From Arthrobacter sp. U41 (GTDB taxonomy: Bacteria > Actinomycetota > Actinomycetes > Actinomycetales > Micrococcaceae), in NCBI RefSeq assembly GCF_001750145.1, contig NZ_CP015732.1, positions 3,782,001 through 3,846,000 on the forward strand: a stretch of DNA of 64,000 bases, given 5' to 3'. The notes beneath the pieces are model-generated. The model was not told where the DNA came from and ran no database searches. It saw only the letters and a list, made by a program, of their open reading frames with translations. A program made the translations under genes and the position numbers. Positions 26,334 to 35,103 of the stretch are shown here, one piece after another. Positions within the stretch are counted from its first letter, which is position 1, and each line of letters begins with the position of its first letter.

Positions 26334-26891
26334 ATGAACGACACCGGCGCCCCGGCTCATGACAATTACGACGCCTTCCTGGCGAGGCTGGACGCTGCGA
26401 CAACAAGCCTCAGCACACGGGCGGCGTCGCTGGACCGGGCGTTTGCCGCCGTCGCGTTGCTCCTGGGCCCCTACGAATCCGCCGTCCGGAGCTGGGAACG
26501 ACGGCGGCATTACGTCAGCGGGCAGCTCGCCCGGCACTGCGGATCGGCAAAGTCCTACACCGCGCTGAGCGATCTCCACGACGTGGCAGCAAAAATGGAA
26601 TCGATGCTTCGCGGCCGCGTCCAGAGCGTCTCGGAGAAGTTGTCGGTTATGCAGGGCCGTCGGGAGGCGATCGACAATTCCCTGCTGGAGCTTGAACTGA
26701 GCAGGGTGAAGCTGAATGCGTCCCGGTTGCTGGCACAGGACCGCGAAAGGTTGAGCAGCATCTTTTCTGCACTCACCGGCTCAACTTCTGCCACCCCGGC
26801 CCTGCCGGACCTGGGTCTGCTGAGCGATCTCAAAGAAGCACGCGAGGCAGTCATTCTGGCCGAAGCACTGATGGAAGTGAAGGGGTACTAA
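26334..26891 (+). CDS. Hypothetical coiled-coil protein, 185 aa
   Basis: Not recognised. Almost entirely helical, with long amphipathic stretches (AAKMESMLRGRVQSVSEKLS and REAIDNSLLELELSRVKLNA). ATG 26334 (MNDTGAPAHDNYDAF) is preferred because the longer frame upstream is unlike protein. It lies 2 bp before the next gene, so the pair is an operon. Confidence 0.65.
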   Translation: MNDTGAPAHDNYDAFLARLDAATTSLSTRAASLDRAFAAVALLLGPYESAVRSWERRRHYVSGQLARHCGSAKSYTALSDLHDVAAKMESMLRGRVQSVSEKLSVMQGRREAIDNSLLELELSRVKLNASRLLAQDRERLSSIFSALTGSTSATPALPDLGLLSDLKEAREAVILAEALMEVKGY

Positions 26892-26893
26892 CC

Positions 26894-27442
26894 ATGGAAA
26901 GTTTACCGCACGCCCAGCCCCGCAAGAGCACCGTGGCAGTTGTCCGTTGGTCAAAGAGGCCAGCGGAAAATCCCGTGGTCAGGTTCATCCTGCTGAGCAT
27001 CTTCGGTTTGATCCTCTGCCTGTTCCTGATGATCTTTATGCCAGGCCTCAGGAGCGGCGGCACCGTGGCCCTGTTCACGCTCGCCTTCGCGACACTGCTC
27101 ACAATTCCCACGATCTCGGGTCAGCGGACGTTCATGCGGGGGCTCACCAGGAGAGTCAACGACACCATCGCCGAGGTGACAGACTCCCCGGGCGACCACT
27201 TGTCGGTCAGGGATTTCCGGAGGATGGTCAAGAGCGGCGAACAGCTACCGCTCCTCGTCGGCGGGGTGGCCGGGTTGAACCTGCAGGTGGAACGGCTTGC
27301 AGTGGTGGAGCCGAATGCCCCGCAGAAGTGGCTGGCCGTCTTCACTGTGGTCGCGCCCGAGAACGGGGCCGCAAGTTTCGATCGGTTGGTTGCCGCAGCC
27401 ATCGACGCCGACCCCGGCGCTGCCGGCACCACTGCGTCCTAG
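26894..27442 (+). CDS. Hypothetical membrane protein, 182 aa
   Basis: Two hydrophobic helices (about residues 28-50, VVRFILLSIFGLILCLFLMI, and 55-75). A soluble domain follows, with RDFRRMVKSGEQLPLLVGGVAG and QKWLAVFTVVAPENGAASFDRLV. Function unknown. It follows the coiled-coil gene by 2 bp and probably works with it at the membrane (inference). Its stop overlaps the DinB gene's stop by 4 bp. Confidence 0.7.
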   Translation: MESLPHAQPRKSTVAVVRWSKRPAENPVVRFILLSIFGLILCLFLMIFMPGLRSGGTVALFTLAFATLLTIPTISGQRTFMRGLTRRVNDTIAEVTDSPGDHLSVRDFRRMVKSGEQLPLLVGGVAGLNLQVERLAVVEPNAPQKWLAVFTVVAPENGAASFDRLVAAAIDADPGAAGTTAS

Positions 27443-27951
27443 GCCGGGCGGGCGGGGTTCAGGCCCTTGGCATACGCGGCCTGTCCGACGTGTTGGAGGC
27501 AGTCGGCAATCGTGCTGACCAGGCGCACTCCCAGCGTTACGGGCGGGTCCCAGCGGGTGTCGACGATGCGGTCGAAGTCCTCGTCGCCGAGGGTTGCCAG
27601 GAACTCCGCCGTCTGCCGGTGAACGGCGTCGTAGTATTCGAGCAACAGCTCCGGGGTGGCCTTCACTTTGTCGACTTTGTCCGAAGAATGGCCATAGCCG
27701 GTGTCTCGTTCGGGCAGCGGCAGATTGAAGCGTACGGCGAACCCCTGCGAGGTCCAGACCTGTTTCAGGCCGGCGGCCGAGGCGAGCTGCGCATCCTCCA
27801 CCCGGCTCAGATGCCAAATCAGCCAGGCAATGGAGTTCCCGTTTCCTGAGGGCCGTCGGAGCAGCGCCTCCTCCCGGGCCCCGTCAAGAGTGTCGGCGAC
27901 GGCCTCGCGGATGCGGGCGAAGGCGTCCAGCAGAAATTCGTTGGATTTCAT
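27439..27951 (-). CDS. DinB family / mycothiol-transferase-type (DUF664) protein
   Basis: A 170-aa four-helix-bundle protein with the metal-site histidines of the family in IAWLIWHLSRVED and DCLQHVGQAAY. DUF664 members are annotated as mycothiol-dependent transferases. A likely role in thiol-linked detoxification fits the mycothiol chemistry elsewhere in the window. Substrate unknown. Confidence 0.85.
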   Translation of the reverse strand: MKSNEFLLDAFARIREAVADTLDGAREEALLRRPSGNGNSIAWLIWHLSRVEDAQLASAAGLKQVWTSQGFAVRFNLPLPERDTGYGHSSDKVDKVKATPELLLEYYDAVHRQTAEFLATLGDEDFDRIVDTRWDPPVTLGVRLVSTIADCLQHVGQAAYAKGLNPARPA

Positions 27952-28068
27952 CGGGTCCCCTCACGGCGTATTTACGGTGAGCCCCCATGCTTGCATGGAT
28001 GCAGCACCACGAGATAGGGCGCTCGCCCCGCTTCCCGTGCTGCAGCACAGGGCGCGCCCCGTGGCGTT

Positions 28069-29913
28069 TCACGGCTTCGGCGACGGCTTGAGCACCATCG
28101 CCGAGCCGCCACCGCGCCTCACGGGCTCGGCGGCTGCGACCATGCGCCCGTCGGGCAGGAACTCGATGGCGGTCGCGGCACCGATCTCTGCCGCCGAGGT
28201 GAATGCGTCGCCGGACGGCGTGAACTGATGGCGGTACGGCGCGAGCTCGCCGCCATACGCGTCGATGAATTCCGGCTCGGCCGTGACGTTTTTGGTGTTC
28301 CGTTGCGAGGCCCGCGGTGCCGCGATCGCCTCCGAAATGCTCATGCCCAGGTCCACCCGGTTCAGGATCGTCTGCAGGACGGTGGTGATGATCGTCGAAC
28401 CGCCGGGCGATCCCAGCGCGAAAAACGGCTCATCATCCTTGAGCACGATGGTGGGAGACATGGACGAGCGTGGGCGTTTCCCCGGCTCGATCCGGTTCGG
28501 GTCGCTCGGGTCGTAGACCGTGGAGAAGTCGGTCAGTTCGTTGTTGAGCAGGAAGCCGCGGCCGGGGACCACGATGCCGGACCCGCCGGTCTGCTCGATC
28601 GTGAGCGTGTACTCGACAACGTTTCCCCACTTGTCCGCGACCGTCAGATTGGTCGTGGAGATGTTCTCCGTGTCCTTCTCGTCGGCGGGCGCCGCGGCGG
28701 GAGCAGGGCACACGCCGTCGTAGGTGGACACGTCACCCGGCAGGACGGGCTTATCAGCCGCCTGCAGCGGGTCAATCCGGCAGGCACGCTCCTTGCCGAA
28801 CAGCGGATCCGTGAGCGCTCCGGTGGGGACGTCGCCGAACGCGGGGTCGCCCACGTACTTACCGCGGTCCGCAAAGGCCAGCGCGCTCGCCTCAAGGTAA
28901 TGATGCAGGGCGCCGGGTCTGGACATCTCGGAAAGGTTGAACGTGTCAAGGATGTTCAGCGCCTCGCCGGCCGTGGTGCCGCCGCTGCTCGAGGGAGCCA
29001 TGCCGTAGACGTCCAGGCCGCGGTACTCGACGTGCGTGGGGGCCTGATCCAAGGCGCGGTAGTCGGCGAGGTCATCCGTTGTCAGAAAGCCGACCGGGAC
29101 GGGCAGCGTTGTGCCGGCAGTCTTGGGCGGCGCCTGCACCGTGGCCGCGATCTCGGCCGCAAGGGCGCCGCCGTAGAAGCCGTCCGTGCCCTGCTTCGCA
29201 AGGAGCCGGTAGGTAGCGGCCAGGTCGTGGTTCTGGAAGACACTGCCGACGGCGGGCGCGTCGCCGCCCGGGAGGAAGAGCGAGCTCGTCGAGGTGAAGG
29301 CCCCGAACCGGACCTCGTTGTCGAGGGTCTGCTGGCGGAATGTTTCGTCGACGACGAAGCCACGGGTCGCTACCTTGATCGCAGGTTTGAGCGCAGGTTT
29401 GAGCGCATCGCCCAGGCTCAGCGTGCCCCACCGGTCGAGGGCGCGCTCCCACGTGGCCGGCGTGCCGGGGACCCCCACGGAGACGCCGCTCGTGACGAGG
29501 TCGGGCGTGAAGCGGTAGGGCTGGCCAGTCATTGGGTCGATAAACGCGTCGGTCGGCATGTCTGCCGGCGCGGTCTCGCGCCCGTCGATTGTGCCGACCT
29601 CCCCGGTCTTCGCGTCGTAGAACACGAAGTAGCCTCCGCCGCCAATCCCGGCGCTGTACGGCTCGGTCACGCCGAGTGTCGCGGCTGCGGCGACGGCGGC
29701 GTCCGCCGCGTTGCCGCCCTTGCGGAGGACCTCGATCGCCGCTGCGGATGCCTCCGGGTCCACGGTGCTGACAGCGCCGCCGTACCCGGTGGCGGTCGAC
29801 TCCTTGAAGGTCTCCCGCGGATCGGCGAACGCGGGAGCGGCGACGGCGCCGCCCGTCACGCTCAGGGCCAGAGCGGCAGTAACGGCCGCCAGCCCACGTG
29901 TCACAGATGCCAT
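28069..29913 (-). CDS. ggt: Gamma-glutamyltransferase
   Basis: A 614-aa secreted N-terminal nucleophile hydrolase that transfers or hydrolyses gamma-glutamyl groups. Signal peptide at residues 1-30 (LAAVTAALALSVTGGAVAAPAFA). The large subunit begins with AVSTVDPEASAAAIEVLRKGGNAADAAVA. The autoprocessing Thr is in the ISTTNLTVAD segment that begins the small subunit. Later glycine-rich LGSPGGSTIITTVLQ and FLLNNELTDFS match the family. ATG 29913 is chosen because it begins the signal peptide and follows GGGAGC. Confidence 0.92.
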   Translation of the reverse strand: MASVTRGLAAVTAALALSVTGGAVAAPAFADPRETFKESTATGYGGAVSTVDPEASAAAIEVLRKGGNAADAAVAAAATLGVTEPYSAGIGGGGYFVFYDAKTGEVGTIDGRETAPADMPTDAFIDPMTGQPYRFTPDLVTSGVSVGVPGTPATWERALDRWGTLSLGDALKPALKPAIKVATRGFVVDETFRQQTLDNEVRFGAFTSTSSLFLPGGDAPAVGSVFQNHDLAATYRLLAKQGTDGFYGGALAAEIAATVQAPPKTAGTTLPVPVGFLTTDDLADYRALDQAPTHVEYRGLDVYGMAPSSSGGTTAGEALNILDTFNLSEMSRPGALHHYLEASALAFADRGKYVGDPAFGDVPTGALTDPLFGKERACRIDPLQAADKPVLPGDVSTYDGVCPAPAAAPADEKDTENISTTNLTVADKWGNVVEYTLTIEQTGGSGIVVPGRGFLLNNELTDFSTVYDPSDPNRIEPGKRPRSSMSPTIVLKDDEPFFALGSPGGSTIITTVLQTILNRVDLGMSISEAIAAPRASQRNTKNVTAEPEFIDAYGGELAPYRHQFTPSGDAFTSAAEIGAATAIEFLPDGRMVAAAEPVRRGGGSAMVLKPSPKP

Positions 29914-30070
29914 GATCGCTCCCGAGTCCTTGTGATGCGTGTTGACAGTGATTGTCACGCTACTACGCCGCGGTGCGACACTCAACAGCGCGGGCCGATA
30001 GGACGGGATGAGAATTCCTCCCCGGAAATTGGATTCGTAGCCGGTTGGCGTGCCTTGGCTGCTCCCGGGT

Positions 30071-31090
30071 TCAGGGGCGTGCTGATCCGATTGGGCCGAG
30101 GGCCGCCTGCCGGCAGGCGGCCGCCAGGGCGTCCCGGTGCCCGTCCAGCCAGGCGAGCCGGTGGTCCTCCAGGCGGATCTTTTCGTGGTCGTTGTCGGAC
30201 AGGGTTTCCCCGTCCCGTATCCGGCTGCGCCGCCCGAGGCCCCGCTTCAGCCGTTTGGCCTCGAGCAGCAGCGGCAGGGCTTCGACTTCTGCCGCTGTGG
30301 GTGGCGTCTCCCGGCTGTAGGCGGCGAGCAGCTCCGTGACGCGGTTGAGATCCAGCGCGACCTTGTGGTCGGCCTGGCCGGTGCGGGTGTAGACCTTGCC
30401 GGCGTCGTGAACGGCGACGGCGAGATCGAGCACCCGGATGTCCGGGTGGGAGCTGTCGAAGTCCAGGACCCCCACCACCTGGTCGCCGCGGAAGACGAGG
30501 CTGCCGCGGCGGGCGCCGCCGTGCACGACCACCCGGGGAAGGTCCGGGAGCAGGCCGGTCAGTCGCTCCACCAGGTGCGCGGTCCTGTCCTGGAGGGCGG
30601 GATCCACCTCCGGTTCAGCGGCCCGGCTGCGCAACTCGCCGAGCACGGCCGGCTCGGCCGCCGGCGCGGGCTGATCGGCGACGACCCGGTGGTAGCGGGC
30701 GAGCGTCCGGCCCAGAGCATGCAGGTGCGCCCGCGAGCCGTCGTCGAACGGCTCCCCCTCGACGCCGCGGGTTGCGATCCAGAACCGGCCGAAGAGCTCG
30801 ACATGGTCGGCGCCGGTGCTGGCCGGGACCACCTCCGGTGCCGGGAACCCGCGGCTTCGGAGCAGCCGCATGAGGGCCAACTGGCCAGCGAGCTCCTCCA
30901 GCGGCTTGGACCGGTAGGACCGGCGCAGATAGTGGACGCCGGCCGCGGTTGCCAGGCGCAGGTGTTCGTTTTTGCCGCCCGGCACCGGGCTGACCGAGGT
31001 CCAGCCGCCCAGCGGCCACTGGATGGCGAGCTCGGCCAGCGGGAGCTCCTGACCGGCGCGGTCCAACAGTGTCCCCCCGGATAGCATCAT
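30071..31090 (-). CDS. APH-fold phosphotransferase-like protein, catalytic Asp missing
   Basis: A 339-aa protein of the aminoglycoside/choline kinase fold. The N-lobe is around KNEHLRLATAAGVHYLRRSY; the C-lobe has VVVHGGARRGSLVF where active kinases have HGDxxxxN, so both the catalytic Asp (now Gly) and the Asn (now Ser) are replaced. The later metal-binding DFD is intact (VGVLDFDSSHPD). Last gene of the glucan/ABC operon, overlapping the previous gene by 4 bp. It may be a pseudokinase or sugar-binding partner. Confidence 0.8.
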   Translation of the reverse strand: MMLSGGTLLDRAGQELPLAELAIQWPLGGWTSVSPVPGGKNEHLRLATAAGVHYLRRSYRSKPLEELAGQLALMRLLRSRGFPAPEVVPASTGADHVELFGRFWIATRGVEGEPFDDGSRAHLHALGRTLARYHRVVADQPAPAAEPAVLGELRSRAAEPEVDPALQDRTAHLVERLTGLLPDLPRVVVHGGARRGSLVFRGDQVVGVLDFDSSHPDIRVLDLAVAVHDAGKVYTRTGQADHKVALDLNRVTELLAAYSRETPPTAAEVEALPLLLEAKRLKRGLGRRSRIRDGETLSDNDHEKIRLEDHRLAWLDGHRDALAAACRQAALGPIGSARP

Positions 31091-32112
31091 GCCCCGGCCC
31101 TTCCTTCTGCCACCCGGTAGAACTCGTCCCGGTACAGCCTGAATTCGGCGTCGCCGTCATCACGCCAGTCCGCCTCCCCTGTCTTGACGCTGCGGTTGAG
31201 GCTGTGCAGGATGTGGCGCGCCCAGTGGAAACGCAGGTTCGCCAGCCGGTCGCCGCCCGCGGCTTCCCGGTAGGCGCCCAGGAACGCCGCACTCGCCTGG
31301 TTGGCCCGGCTGACATCACCGGTGGCGTCATGCACGCCCACCCGCAGCCGGTGCAGGAACTCGGCAACATCGCGTGCGGGGTCCGCCGGTGCGCTGCGGT
31401 CGAGGTCAATCACGGTCACGATGTCCTCGGTCAGGAAGACGTGGATCGGCCGGTACTGCCCGTGGCTCTGGGCCAGGACGCCGTCCACGGTGTCGCGGGT
31501 GAGGTCGTCCAGTCGGTCGAGCATGGCCAATCCCGTGTCCAGGTAGCCGGGGCGCTCGGCTGCCACCTTTGCCAGACGCTTGGCCATACTGGTCAGCTCG
31601 CCCGTGACCAGGAGGGATTGCGGGAGCCCGACTCGAAGGTCCGCCCCGTTCAGGTGTGCCAGCCATGCCCCGGCCCGGGCACAGGCCGCTGCGAGCTCCG
31701 CGCCGTCGCTGCCGAGCAGGTCCGACAGCGGCCTGCCCGGCGCGCCGCGGCAGAGCAGGACCTTCTCCTCCCCGTACCAGGCCAGCGGCTCGACCGCCTG
31801 GAACGGGGCTCCGGCGCCCAGTCCCGCGGCGCGGAGCGCCTGCAGCTTCGTGTGCACCGCAGGGCCGTCCTCGAACGGGAACAGTTTGGCGAACACGGGG
31901 GCGCCGCCGTCGAGCTCGATCCGCACGGTGGCGGCCCCGGTACCGTCCAGCTGGATCACCTCTGTGGCCCACGATCCCCCGGCCGGCGCGTCCGCGCCCA
32001 GGTGGGGGCGGACATAGCGCTCGAGGAATTCCGTGCTGCGGACCCGTTCGGCACGGTCGGCCTGCTGCTCCTTCACGTGGCGGTACTGCGTGTGGTTCTG
32101 GGTACGGTCCAT
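31087..32112 (-). CDS. APH-fold phosphotransferase-like protein, catalytic Asp missing (second)
   Basis: A 341-aa protein of the APH/maltokinase-like fold. VFAKLFPFEDG carries the N-lobe Lys. The catalytic loop reads SHGQYRPIHVFL, with Gln and His in place of the Asp and Asn of HGDxxxxN; the later motif is VTVIDLDRS. ATG 32112 is chosen; upstream in-frame starts would overlap the ABC gene, which ends 11 bp away. It overlaps the next gene by 4 bp. Confidence 0.8.
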   Translation of the reverse strand: MDRTQNHTQYRHVKEQQADRAERVRSTEFLERYVRPHLGADAPAGGSWATEVIQLDGTGAATVRIELDGGAPVFAKLFPFEDGPAVHTKLQALRAAGLGAGAPFQAVEPLAWYGEEKVLLCRGAPGRPLSDLLGSDGAELAAACARAGAWLAHLNGADLRVGLPQSLLVTGELTSMAKRLAKVAAERPGYLDTGLAMLDRLDDLTRDTVDGVLAQSHGQYRPIHVFLTEDIVTVIDLDRSAPADPARDVAEFLHRLRVGVHDATGDVSRANQASAAFLGAYREAAGGDRLANLRFHWARHILHSLNRSVKTGEADWRDDGDAEFRLYRDEFYRVAEGRAGA

Positions 32113-32122
32113 ACGTCCTCCG

Positions 32123-34075
32123 TTACGGGGAAGGGGTTGTCGGCTTCGAAAGGCGGGTTGTGGGCTGGTCCATTCCGACGTCGCGGGGTGGGGCCGCGTG
32201 GCGGCCATAGCCTGCCGCGCTGTGGTCCAGGAGCGCCCGGTGGTCGGTGATCCCCTGGAGCAGGCACATCTCCGCGTAGAGGCCGCCCGCCGCAATCAGC
32301 CTCCGGTGCGTACCGCGTTCCACCACCCGCCCCGCGTCCAGGACCACGATCTCGTCCGCGGTCATTGCCGCCGCCATCCGGTGGGTGATGATCACCGTGG
32401 TCCGTCCGGAGCTGACCTGCCGAAGGGCGCGCAGTACGGCGTCCTCGGACCGGGCGTCCAGGCCGGTCGTCGGTTCATCGAGCACCAGGATCGGGCAGCC
32501 CTGCAGGACCGCCCGGGCCAGTGCTAGCCGCTGCCGTTGCCCGCCGGACAGTGTCGCACCGCGTTCGGCCAGGACCGTCTCGTAGCCCTCAGGCAACGCC
32601 TGCACGAAGTCGTGGGCCTGGGCCGCGCGGGCGGCGAACTCGACCTCTTCCGCGGAGGCGCCGGGACGGGCGTATGCGATGTTGTCCCGGACGGAGGCCC
32701 GAAACAGCAGGGCATCCTGGGTGACCAGCCCGACCTGGGTGTGCAGGCTGGCGCCGGTGAGATCGCGCAGGTCCGCATCGTCGAGGAGGACACGGCCGCT
32801 GGTGGGGTCCTGCAGCCGGCACAGCAGGGCAGCGATCGTCGACTTCCCCGCCCCGGTGGGCCCGACGACAGCGAGGGTGGTGCCCACCGGTACCGTCAGG
32901 TTGACGTCCCGCAGGACGGGCTGGCCCGCCGTGTAGGCGAACCCGACCCCGTCCAGGCTGAGCCCCTCCCGTGGCCGGCCGGCCGTGCGGGCATCGGGCT
33001 TGTCCTCCACCTCCGGCCGCCGCTGGAGGGTGTCGGCGATGCGGGCAGCGCGGACGCCGGCGCGGGTCAGTTGGGCGGGAAGCTTGGACAGCGCCCGGGT
33101 GGGTCCGAAGAAGTCACGCAGATATGACGTGAAGATCACCAGGTCACCCGGAGTGAGGACACCGGCCAGCACGCGCTCGGCCCCGAGCCAGACCAGGCCC
33201 GCGATCGCCACGGCGACCACCGAGTCCACGGCGGCCACGAACGCGGCGCTGGTGCGGGCGGAGCGGAGCACAGCGGCGACGGCAGCGTCCGAACGGCTCC
33301 GGAAGCGACAGGACTCGTGTCCTTCCCGCCCGGTGGCCTTGACCAGTTTGACCGCCACCAGCGATTCCTGCGCCACCGCCGCAAGATCCCCCTCGATCGC
33401 GCGCGAATCCTCCTCGACCGCCCTGATCCGGGCGCGGAAGCTGGCCACTGTCAGCAGGAGCAGGGGCAGCACCAGCAGCAGCGCCGCGCTGAGCTCCCAG
33501 TCCAGGACCAGCAGCACCCCCGCCATGCCGGCCAGCGTGAGCACGTTGGTCGCGGCGTCGACGAGCGTCACGGTCAGCAGCGCGCGCACCTTGTCGATGT
33601 CCCCGGTCAGGCGGGTCGTCAGCTCACCGGTCGGTGTCCGCTCGTGGTACGCGAGCGGCAACCGCTGCAGATGGTCGTACAGCTTCGTGCGGAGCGCGGC
33701 GGCCACCCGCTCGCCGACCACGGTCTGGGTGTAACTACGTGCCGCCCCCACGAGGGAGTCCAGGACGGTGATGCCAGCCAGCGCCAGGACGACGAAGACG
33801 AGGATCTGTTGTACGTTCCGGCCGGCCGAATCGCCGGTGGGGAGCAATACCTCGTCGAAGAGAAATTTCAGCGGCCACGGCTTGAGCAGTGCAACGCCCG
33901 TCCCGACGACTGCCAGCAGCCCGGCCAGCAGGCAACCGGCCCATTGCGGCCGCAGGAAGGGGCCGAAGGTCCGCACAATCGCGCCGGCGCTCATGACCGG
34001 CCTGCCGGAGGCGCCCCCCGTCCGGGGAGCCGACCGACGGTGATGAGGCGTGATCCAGGTGCCGGCTCCACTCAT
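32123..34075 (-). CDS. ABC exporter, fused permease and ATPase
   Basis: A 650-aa type IV (MsbA-like) half transporter. Six-helix membrane domain (about residues 30-330, e.g. GCLLAGLLAVVGTGVALL and LELSAALLLVLPLLLL). The ATPase domain has Walker A GPTGAGKST, signature LSGGQRQR, Walker B ILVLDEPT and the switch His in IITHRM. It probably forms a homodimer and exports a lipid, glycan or peptide. The start at 34075 overlaps the upstream stop by 4 bp; ATG 33994 is an alternative. Confidence 0.9.
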   Translation of the reverse strand: MSGAGTWITPHHRRSAPRTGGASGRPVMSAGAIVRTFGPFLRPQWAGCLLAGLLAVVGTGVALLKPWPLKFLFDEVLLPTGDSAGRNVQQILVFVVLALAGITVLDSLVGAARSYTQTVVGERVAAALRTKLYDHLQRLPLAYHERTPTGELTTRLTGDIDKVRALLTVTLVDAATNVLTLAGMAGVLLVLDWELSAALLLVLPLLLLTVASFRARIRAVEEDSRAIEGDLAAVAQESLVAVKLVKATGREGHESCRFRSRSDAAVAAVLRSARTSAAFVAAVDSVVAVAIAGLVWLGAERVLAGVLTPGDLVIFTSYLRDFFGPTRALSKLPAQLTRAGVRAARIADTLQRRPEVEDKPDARTAGRPREGLSLDGVGFAYTAGQPVLRDVNLTVPVGTTLAVVGPTGAGKSTIAALLCRLQDPTSGRVLLDDADLRDLTGASLHTQVGLVTQDALLFRASVRDNIAYARPGASAEEVEFAARAAQAHDFVQALPEGYETVLAERGATLSGGQRQRLALARAVLQGCPILVLDEPTTGLDARSEDAVLRALRQVSSGRTTVIITHRMAAAMTADEIVVLDAGRVVERGTHRRLIAAGGLYAEMCLLQGITDHRALLDHSAAGYGRHAAPPRDVGMDQPTTRLSKPTTPSP

Positions 34076-35103
34076 CGGTATCCGCCTCCCGCCGCGGCCT
34101 CCACAGCAGATTCCCAGCCGACGAGCCAGTCCGGCACGAACGACGCGTTCCCGACCGGGCGGACCACGAGGCGGTAGAAGAGGACCTCGGCGAAGGTTCG
34201 GGCCACGTACGCCGGGGCGGACCGGACGGCATCGGCTCCGCCGCCGGCGTCGGCGTAGCCGTCCAGGAAGGCCTCCACCCAGGGCGCGGCGGCGTCCAGT
34301 CCCCCGTGCCGTGCGGCGCCCATGGTCAGGGCCTGCCCGATGAAGTGGCCGAGGTCCCGGGCGGCCGGAGCCCGGGCGGCCCGGTCGAAGTCGATCACAA
34401 CGACGCGGTGTTGGTCCAGATGGATGTTCTTGGGCTGGAAGTCCCCATGGGTCACCACCCGGGAGCCAACGGCGCCGGCCAGGCCCGCCAGGGTCGCCTC
34501 GGTCAGCTCGTCCAGCCGGCCGGCAGCCTGCGGCAGCAGCTTGGCAAGCGCCCCGGCGTACTCGGTGAGCTTGGTCCGCTCAAAGTCCGCCGGCAGCTCC
34601 GGCACCTGCACGCCGCGGACGCCGTGCAGGCGCGCCAGCCAGCGGCCGGCCCGCGCGGCCTCGGGTGCGGCTGTCCCCGGGTCGCCGTCCAGGAGCGAGT
34701 GGAGCGTGGCGGCCGGCGCCTCCTCCATCGCGAGGAGCTGCCGTTCCGGGTCGAAGCCATAAGGCGCCGGGACCTGGTGCTCGACGCCGTCGAGGCCCGC
34801 CTGACGCAGCTCGCCCAGCAACCGCCACGCCTGCTCGCCGCCTCCGGCCCGGTACCCCTTGCCGATCACCGCCAGCGGGGCCCGGGGGCCCTGCCCGGTG
34901 TCGAAGGTGACCGTCCACCTGACGACCGGCCGGCTGCGGGAGGCGTGCACCACCGAGCGGGTGACCACCTGCACCTGCCCGGGGGGCAGGGCATCCAGCG
35001 GTGGCGGCGTGACCAGCAGCGACTCGGCGATTGCGAGCCGTACAGCCCGCGGCGCCGTTGCAGCCGTGGCCGTGACCGAAACGGCGCCGGCGCCGGCGCT
35101 CAC
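34072..35103 (-). CDS. APH-fold phosphotransferase with intact catalytic motif
   Basis: A 343-aa kinase of the aminoglycoside/choline/maltokinase fold. The catalytic loop is THGDFQPKNIHL (Asp and Asn present), the metal motif VVVIDFDRAAR, and the N-lobe contains APLAVIGKGY. Among the three related proteins of the operon it is the only one with complete active-site residues, so it should supply the real phosphotransferase activity. Substrate unknown; a sugar or glucan is inferred from the neighbouring GT5-GH57 gene. Four-base overlaps on both sides. Confidence 0.87.
   Translation of the reverse strand: MSAGAGAVSVTATAATAPRAVRLAIAESLLVTPPPLDALPPGQVQVVTRSVVHASRSRPVVRWTVTFDTGQGPRAPLAVIGKGYRAGGGEQAWRLLGELRQAGLDGVEHQVPAPYGFDPERQLLAMEEAPAATLHSLLDGDPGTAAPEAARAGRWLARLHGVRGVQVPELPADFERTKLTEYAGALAKLLPQAAGRLDELTEATLAGLAGAVGSRVVTHGDFQPKNIHLDQHRVVVIDFDRAARAPAARDLGHFIGQALTMGAARHGGLDAAAPWVEAFLDGYADAGGGADAVRSAPAYVARTFAEVLFYRLVVRPVGNASFVPDWLVGWESAVEAAAGGGYR

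Noticed and set aside
28228..30339. 703-codon plus-strand frame antisense to ggt
   Set aside because: The minus strand encodes a complete gamma-glutamyltransferase; the frame is a shadow.
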